Shown: positions 59,361 to 64,000 of the stretch, one piece after another
Layout: the number at the start of each line of letters is the position of its first letter
Numbering within the stretch: position 1 is the first letter of the stretch
Source of the DNA: Helianthus annuus
Taxonomy: Eukaryota > Streptophyta > Magnoliopsida > Asterales > Asteraceae
Assembly: GCF_002127325.2 (NCBI RefSeq)
Contig: NC_035433.2
Coordinates: 80,170,079-80,234,078 of the forward strand
Reading direction: 5' to 3'
DNA: 64,000 bases
The notes under the pieces: generated by a model
Seen by the model: only the letters and a program-made list of their open reading frames with translations
Database searches by the model: none
What the model was told of the DNA's origin: nothing
Position numbers and translations under genes: made by a program

Positions 59361-60092
59361 TGTTGATACATATATGTGGACGCGACTCGACTCGACGCGA
59401 CTCGGTTCGGCGCGACTCGGTTCGGTTCGACCCGGTTAGGTTCGACCCGGTTAGGTTCGGCTCAAGCCCGACGTCACGACATTCCTCCGTCGTGCGTCCC
59501 AGAGTTCGACACTCGAAGCACGGAGAGCCGAGAACGTTTCCCGGTTGACACATCATCATGACATCATCATGATAATGTCATGATGATGTCAAGACTTTCA
59601 CTAATACTTACAAACTGAATTGTAAGGAATTCATTTACGCACAGAATTGAGTTTGGGCCAATCACAATTAAACATGGACTGAAATCTTTCAACTGGGCCG
59701 AAGCCCACTTGCCCACATGCATGTCGACGAAACAAACATTTGTTTCGTCGACTTTGAAGTGTTTCGCCGACGACAGCTGTTTCGCCGAGTCCCTATTCCG
59801 TTTCGTGGTGGGCTATGTTGCTGGGGTTATATAAACAAACAAAAGACAGATAGAACGTAGCCCGGATAAGATAGAGAGAGAGTGTAGAGAGAGAAAGTTC
59901 CGGTGAGCCTTGTATTTGTCGAATATTGTACCGAAACGCTGTCGAAATCAATACACGTAATTGTTAATCGTTGATATCTTTTCATCTTGTTCACTCTCTC
60001 GCTCGGTTTGTATCGTAACGTGGATTCCGCACTCGTTATGGTATTATAAACAAGATCTCGTAGTTGTCCGGCGATCCGCAAACGGACCTACA
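59361..60092 (+). repeat. 3' LTR of element G
   Basis: 732 bp; TGTTGATACATATATG to GGACCTACA, followed by TSD ATATG. It has TTATATAAAC (59827-59836) where the 5' LTR has CTATATGAAC, and an extra GGTTAGGTTCGACCC unit near 59430-59460. Confidence 0.93.
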
Positions 60093-60559
60093 ATATGGTA
60101 TGGTCTAGTGGTTCATAGGGGAAGCCCCCCACAGATTATGGTTTTGGTTCGGGAAACAAAGAACCGGTTAACTCGTGGTTTACGAAACAACTTACGATTT
60201 CCAAACAAAATGGTAAAGCAGAACAACCAACTGTGAACTCGCTCAACTTTGTTGTTGACTCGTTGTTACATGCCTTGCAGGTCGTTAGGTGTTTAGCCGG
60301 AGCTTGCATGGGAGGTGTCGTTGTGGAGCATGGACATTGAGTGTTCATGATGAACTTAAATACTTTTAACTTATGATTTGGGTTTTGAACTATTTGCTTC
60401 CGCTGATTACTTAAACTATGTTTGTTTGGACACCAATTATATTGTGGTTGGGTTTTATAATTATTTATTTGCTATGCCCAATATGATTGGTGGCTTGATC
60501 CTGGTCAGTCACGCCTCTAAGCGGTGATACTCCGCGAGTGGATTTTGGGGGTGTAACAG

Positions 60560-61908
60560 TATGAGGGTTTAGGCCAAACGACAGTGTAAAAAACAATGAG
60601 AAACCGAAACTGGCTAAAACCAGATGCATAAATGCAAACACAGTTCCTTAAATGCCACACAAATATAACCAACTTAGTGAAAATGCTAATTGTAAAAGTT
60701 GAAGGGTTAAGGAAGCAAATTATAAAAGTTGAAAATAGACAAACTAAAAGTTTTAATTGTGAAAGTGGAGGGGTGTTGGTGGGAAATCCCACTGGCATTT
60801 ATGTTTTTATTCCATTTGATATGATATTAAATGCTATGATACGATTGGATAGATACAATATGATTTGATATATATCTCTACACATAACATTATATCATGT
60901 TATCAATACTTCCTAGACAAGTATTATAAACAGAAAGCTATCGACCGTCTAGAAAACCAAAAATGAAAACCTATATTTTTAGTTTTTGTTAGTTAACCTA
61001 ACAACTTATTCCTATATTAAATAAAAGAGTAAATTACTTACTAAATCCCCGTGTTTTAGTAGTTTTAAGTTTAACCACTTATATGCAAAATCAAAAAGTT
61101 TAACGCTCTGAGTTCTTAAACGTTCATATTTTATCGGGACGATTACCATGAAATCGAAAAGATAAAAAAAAAATTAATTTTCTTTTTCAATTTTTGTCAC
61201 CAAGAGATTAAATAGAACTCCACCGGGTTTTTTTTATTATTTTTTGTTTTATTATATTTTCAAAAAATCTTATTTTGATGTATTAGTGTATTTATTGATT
61301 TTATTATATAATTGCAAGTGTTCGTTAATTATTAATTATTTGAAGTTTTTAATTTTGGTATTAACGATCAACTGGTTTTCGATCTAAAAGACTAGGTTGG
61401 CCTTTTTTCAAGAATAAATCAACTCGAATCCAAGTCAAGCCCTTGGTCAAAAATTCAAATTGGTTTAGAATTTGGCTTAAGCTATATGTTTATCAATTTG
61501 TACCCAAATATTTTTATCACTCTTACTTCTTTCTTTATTATCACTTGTCAAATAAATACAAGCATTCTACAGGCGAAGCACATGTTAAACCCTTGAATAA
61601 CTATTTATACAACAAATCTATTATAGGAATCTATTATAAGACATAAATTATAAAAGGTGTATCTTATTGAAAACTTCATATCTTAATGATTCATCACAAC
61701 CAACTCTCTGAACTGTCATTAAAACTAATCTTCACATCTTAATCAATCATCACAAGCTTCTCACCGTTCTGTGCCAAACTAAAAATTTCCGATTCTTGAA
61801 GAACACCATCCATGGGAGTCCAAAAACGATGTCAACAAACCGCATTGTCAGGTCCACAACCACCCGTAGTTGCATATTGTTATTATTTTCGTCCAGCCAC
61901 ACATCGGT
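60560..61908. repeat. Repeated segment R3, non-coding part (paralogue of R1 and R2)
   Basis: It starts abruptly at GTATGAGGGTTTAGGCC next to the gypsy LTR end and matches 15556-16871 of R1 throughout, with a small extra segment near 60880-60960. No gene; small ORFs are shared with R1 through duplication. Confidence 0.75.
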
Positions 61909-62232
61909 TCATGACCACACCATATCGCCAAATGAGTGAACCAATTGTTCACCTAAGCTTTCAGGGCGATTGTTAGGATGAAAGTGTTAACAGCTCTACG
62001 TTCACGCTCAGTTGAACTCAGACTAACCACGTGAACAGTTTCCGTCTAAATTCTTTCGTGATGTGCCCTTCACGCTCAAGCTTCCGGAACACCACACAAT
62101 ATTTATAGTTCGGATCCAAGTTACCAGGTCCTTCCCTGTGGGCCAGAAGGGTGGGATACGTACAAATGTACTATCAGAATCATGGGCCTCCGTACTAGCT
62201 GGCCTCTTTCTTGACATCCCAGCCTGGGAGTT
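61909..62232 (-). pseudogene. Second VEL/VIN3-like C-terminal fragment, cut by element F
   Basis: The minus strand shows [20 protein letters not shown] and [20 protein letters not shown], followed by the shifted SLGEQLV-type tail and the stop at 61911-61909. It lacks the 51-bp tandem duplication seen in the R1 copy and has its own 1-2 bp differences near 62148-62152 that break the upstream frame. Element F begins at 62233 within the sequence matching 17239 of R1, so the rest of this copy lies beyond F, outside the window. Confidence 0.7.
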
Positions 62233-62874
62233 TGTAGGTCCCTCTTCGGAGGATGACGAACCTAAACCTTGTTATACAAACCCACTAGCAAGTGCGGAAT
62301 CCAAGCTAGTGAGCAAACCGGGATGAAACAAGCACAAACACAAACACACAAAGATTCACCGATTAACACCACTTGTATTAATGCGAATGAAAGGTTTCGG
62401 TTACAAGCACAATGTTCACAAATGTATTTTGCAAACTCTCTAGTGTGTGTGTGTGTTTTGGACAGAAATCCTCTCAACTCACTATGTGCATCTATCTCAC
62501 AAGTCTCTCAAGTCTGTCTAACACATACACTGCATGGGTATTTATATACCCAGCCCATGATGTCTGGTCCGAAGGATTCGATAGATGGTCCGAAGGATCA
62601 TCTTTCGAATGCAAGGCTTTCGAAGGATCAGCAAGGACCTCGAAGGATGATCTTTCGAGGTCTATCAGTCGAAGCATATCTTTCGTGGTGATCGAAGGAT
62701 CTACATTATCCTTCGATCACTCATCCTTTGAGTCAGACAACTTACATCAAATTTACTAACTGTTTCCAAGTCATACCAGGAGGACGGTTGACTTGGTCAA
62801 CTTACAGGACTGACAAGGACATCGTTTACATCGTGACCGAATACAGACAAAGTACAGGCACAAGTGCACCAACA
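62233..62874 (-). repeat. 3' LTR of element F (TCGAAGGAT type)
   Basis: 642 bp; minus-strand TGTTGGTGCACTTG to GGGACCTACA. TCGAAGGAT/ATCTTTCGA motifs are at 62568-62728; the TATA region is GGGTATATAAATACCC-like (near 62535-62550). It is closest in type to the A and B LTRs. Confidence 0.9.
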
Positions 62875-64000
62875 AATTCCCCCTTGGCTGTAGCTTTGTC
62901 TCGATCTTCGATGATTGCAGATTTGTCTCGATATTGATCATCGTTGATCTTCATGTCTTCAAGACTCTGATGTCCTTTCAAGTCTTCAATGTCGGAGGAT
63001 CTTCAAAGTCTTCACGTCTCGAAAGCAGAAAGTGTATCAACAAACTACCCGTATCATGTAGGAAGTGTGTTGACAAACTCCCCCTTAACATAAGCTCCCC
63101 CTTGAGTTATGCTCGTGAAATACTTGATCTTTATGAAGTGAGATCCTTGTGGTGTTGATGATGGTCAGCGGCAACTCGATCAACTTCATCTTTTGAGTGC
63201 CTTCACGTCGTGTCTTCATTCCGAAGCTTTGTCATCGACCATGTTCTCCTAGCCTTTAGAATCTGCACATGCAAGAAATCTAAACGCGTAATGAGAACAA
63301 CTGCTTGGAATATAGTTAGCATAAACAAATGACACACGTATGACCATGTCACAATCAAACACCGTCCGACAGTTTGAAAGTTTTACAAATTTATCAATTT
63401 TAGTTTTCAACTTTCAAACACTTGCAAATTTTGACCGTTTATGAAGATTTAGTCAATTCGGTTTTCAGTCAGGTTTCAGGTAACGAAGACTAGAGTTCCA
63501 ACATCGTACGATCGAAAATAAAGCAGAAATAAAATCTTTTTGGTATATTTTTTTGAATTTAAAAGACAACAATTTTTTTAAAATCCTTTGAGTGTTATCA
63601 AACGACATTACCGCTAATGTCGTGCTGATATGCACCAAACGACGAAACTGTTTAAAAATAAAACAATAAAAGTTAAGCAGTAAATAAATATATACAGACA
63701 TGCTTTTTGCGAGTTTCGAGGGTAAGAGAATCATATCAGTGTACGGTCATGCCAAAACGCTCTTGTTGTTCAGTTAGTTAACATTAAGATAAGCATCCTA
63801 TAACAATTATCGGTATTGTTGTCCACTTAAGCTCAACTTATCAGATGTAATCATGGCGAGGGGATACGTTAAGGTATGATTTATACTTACCGACCGGTGT
63901 TCATCCACATCACGACACATTCCCGTATCAAGGTATGCACGAGAGTTCATCTTACCGGTGAGTATACCGATTATCATCTGTTTGACCGTATATGATGTGA
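62875..64000 (-). other. 3' non-coding domain of element F (partial)
   Basis: The PPT complement AATTCCCCCTTGG adjoins the LTR (one base different from other copies). Further tracts lie at 63080-63105. The domain follows A closely to about 63530, has a different 130-bp patch (63545-63670, shared with B near 26900-27015 but not with A, C or G), then follows again to the window end inside the 80-codon ORF region. Confidence 0.75.

Larger units (their letters stand above)
47955..60092 (+). mobile_element. Element G: full-length autonomous-type Sirevirus-like Ty1/copia retrotransposon (12.1 kb), inactivated
   Basis: LTRs 47955-48675 (721 bp) and 59361-60092 (732 bp), TSD ATATG on both sides (47950-47954, 60093-60097). 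It has PBS, leader with a GACGAAAC array, gag, PR-IN, RT-RNaseH and 3' domain in order. Gag has frameshifts and a premature stop, and pol is interrupted by a 0.6-kb LTR-derived segment and another stop. The internal sequence is closely related to element A, whereas the LTR and leader belong to the C/D/H type. Confidence 0.94.
47004..60559 (+). mobile_element. Gypsy-type solo LTR, split by element G
   Basis: Left piece about 47004-47954, right piece 60098-60559, joined across G and its TSD. The right end reads CTCCGCGAGTGG...GGGTGTAACA, typical of Tekay-like Ty3/gypsy LTRs; the left piece has four CTCCTTGGGTAGG units (47606-47730). GTATG precedes 47004 and also follows 60559, but the LTR would then start TCTG rather than TG, so the left boundary is uncertain. 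The right boundary is sharp because R3 starts at 60560. A GACGAAAC-rich patch lies at 47150-47290. Length about 1.4 kb without G. Confidence 0.55.
62233..64000 (-). mobile_element. Element F: 3' end of a minus-strand Sirevirus-like retrotransposon, truncated by the window
   Basis: 3' LTR 62233-62874, PPT and 3' domain to the window end. The left flank is GAGTT (62228-62232); the matching TSD should lie beyond the 5' LTR, outside the window. The insertion point corresponds to an uninterrupted site at about 17239 in R1. Nothing of gag or pol is visible, so whether it is of the A/G or B/C type is unknown. Confidence 0.85.

Noticed and set aside
1..64000. tRNA or rRNA genes
   Set aside because: No cloverleaf or rRNA-like segment was recognised; the only tRNA-related sequences are the 12-base primer binding sites.

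Overview
This window is repeat-dominated nuclear DNA from a flowering plant. There is no bacterial or organellar gene content. It holds nested Ty1/copia LTR retrotransposons with PBS sequences complementary to plant initiator-Met tRNA, MITEs, and decayed fragments of two plant-specific gene families (VEL/VIN3-like and NDX-like). The style of the repeats suggests a eudicot, perhaps Asteraceae; that is an impression, not something the sequence proves.

Layout, left to right. (1) 1-15414: 5' part of a minus-strand copia element H (decayed gag, leader, PBS, 5' LTR). A Harbinger-like MITE (1642-1981) and a complete minus-strand element A (2473-13578, TSD CCACT) are inserted in its leader. (2) 15415-19823: a locally repeated segment (R1) with a VEL C-terminal pseudogene and an NDX-like pseudogene, both minus strand. 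(3) 19824-28361: element B, plus strand, TSD ATGAA, with gag but almost no pol. (4) 28362-34405: non-coding sequence with a possible first exon and large direct duplications (X1, X2, R2). (5) 34406-44244: solo LTR D (TSD TCAAC) split by element C (34467-43545, minus strand, TSD AAGAC), which also has gag but almost no pol. (6) 44245-47003: duplicated sequence, a GC-rich minisatellite and two MITE-like elements. (7) About 47004-60559: a gypsy-type solo LTR split by element G (47955-60092, plus strand, TSD ATATG), which carries gag, PR, IN, RT and RNase H, all with breaks, and a foreign LTR piece inside pol. (8) 60560-62232: third copy of the repeated segment (R3) with a second VEL fragment. (9) 62233-64000: 3' end of minus-strand element F, running off the window.

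A, B, C, F and G belong to one Sirevirus-like (Maximus/SIRE-type) copia group. Gag is very large (about 1300 codons) with two CCHC knuckles and a coiled-coil region; several polypurine tracts cluster before the 3' LTR; and a 1.7-1.9 kb non-coding 3' domain follows pol. A and G are of the autonomous type but carry disabling mutations. B and C share the same pol replacement, so they look like members of a gag-only non-autonomous lineage that would need pol in trans. Two LTR-plus-leader types occur. One carries arrays of TCGAAAGAT/TCGAAGGAT (A, B, F); the other carries arrays of GACGAAAC (C, D, G, H). Both types are attached to both kinds of internal region, which implies module exchange by recombination.

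No intact host gene, tRNA, rRNA or CRISPR array was found. LTR identities were judged by eye: B looks youngest (about two differences in 636 bp), A has about six in 648, and C about a dozen plus an 11-bp indel.
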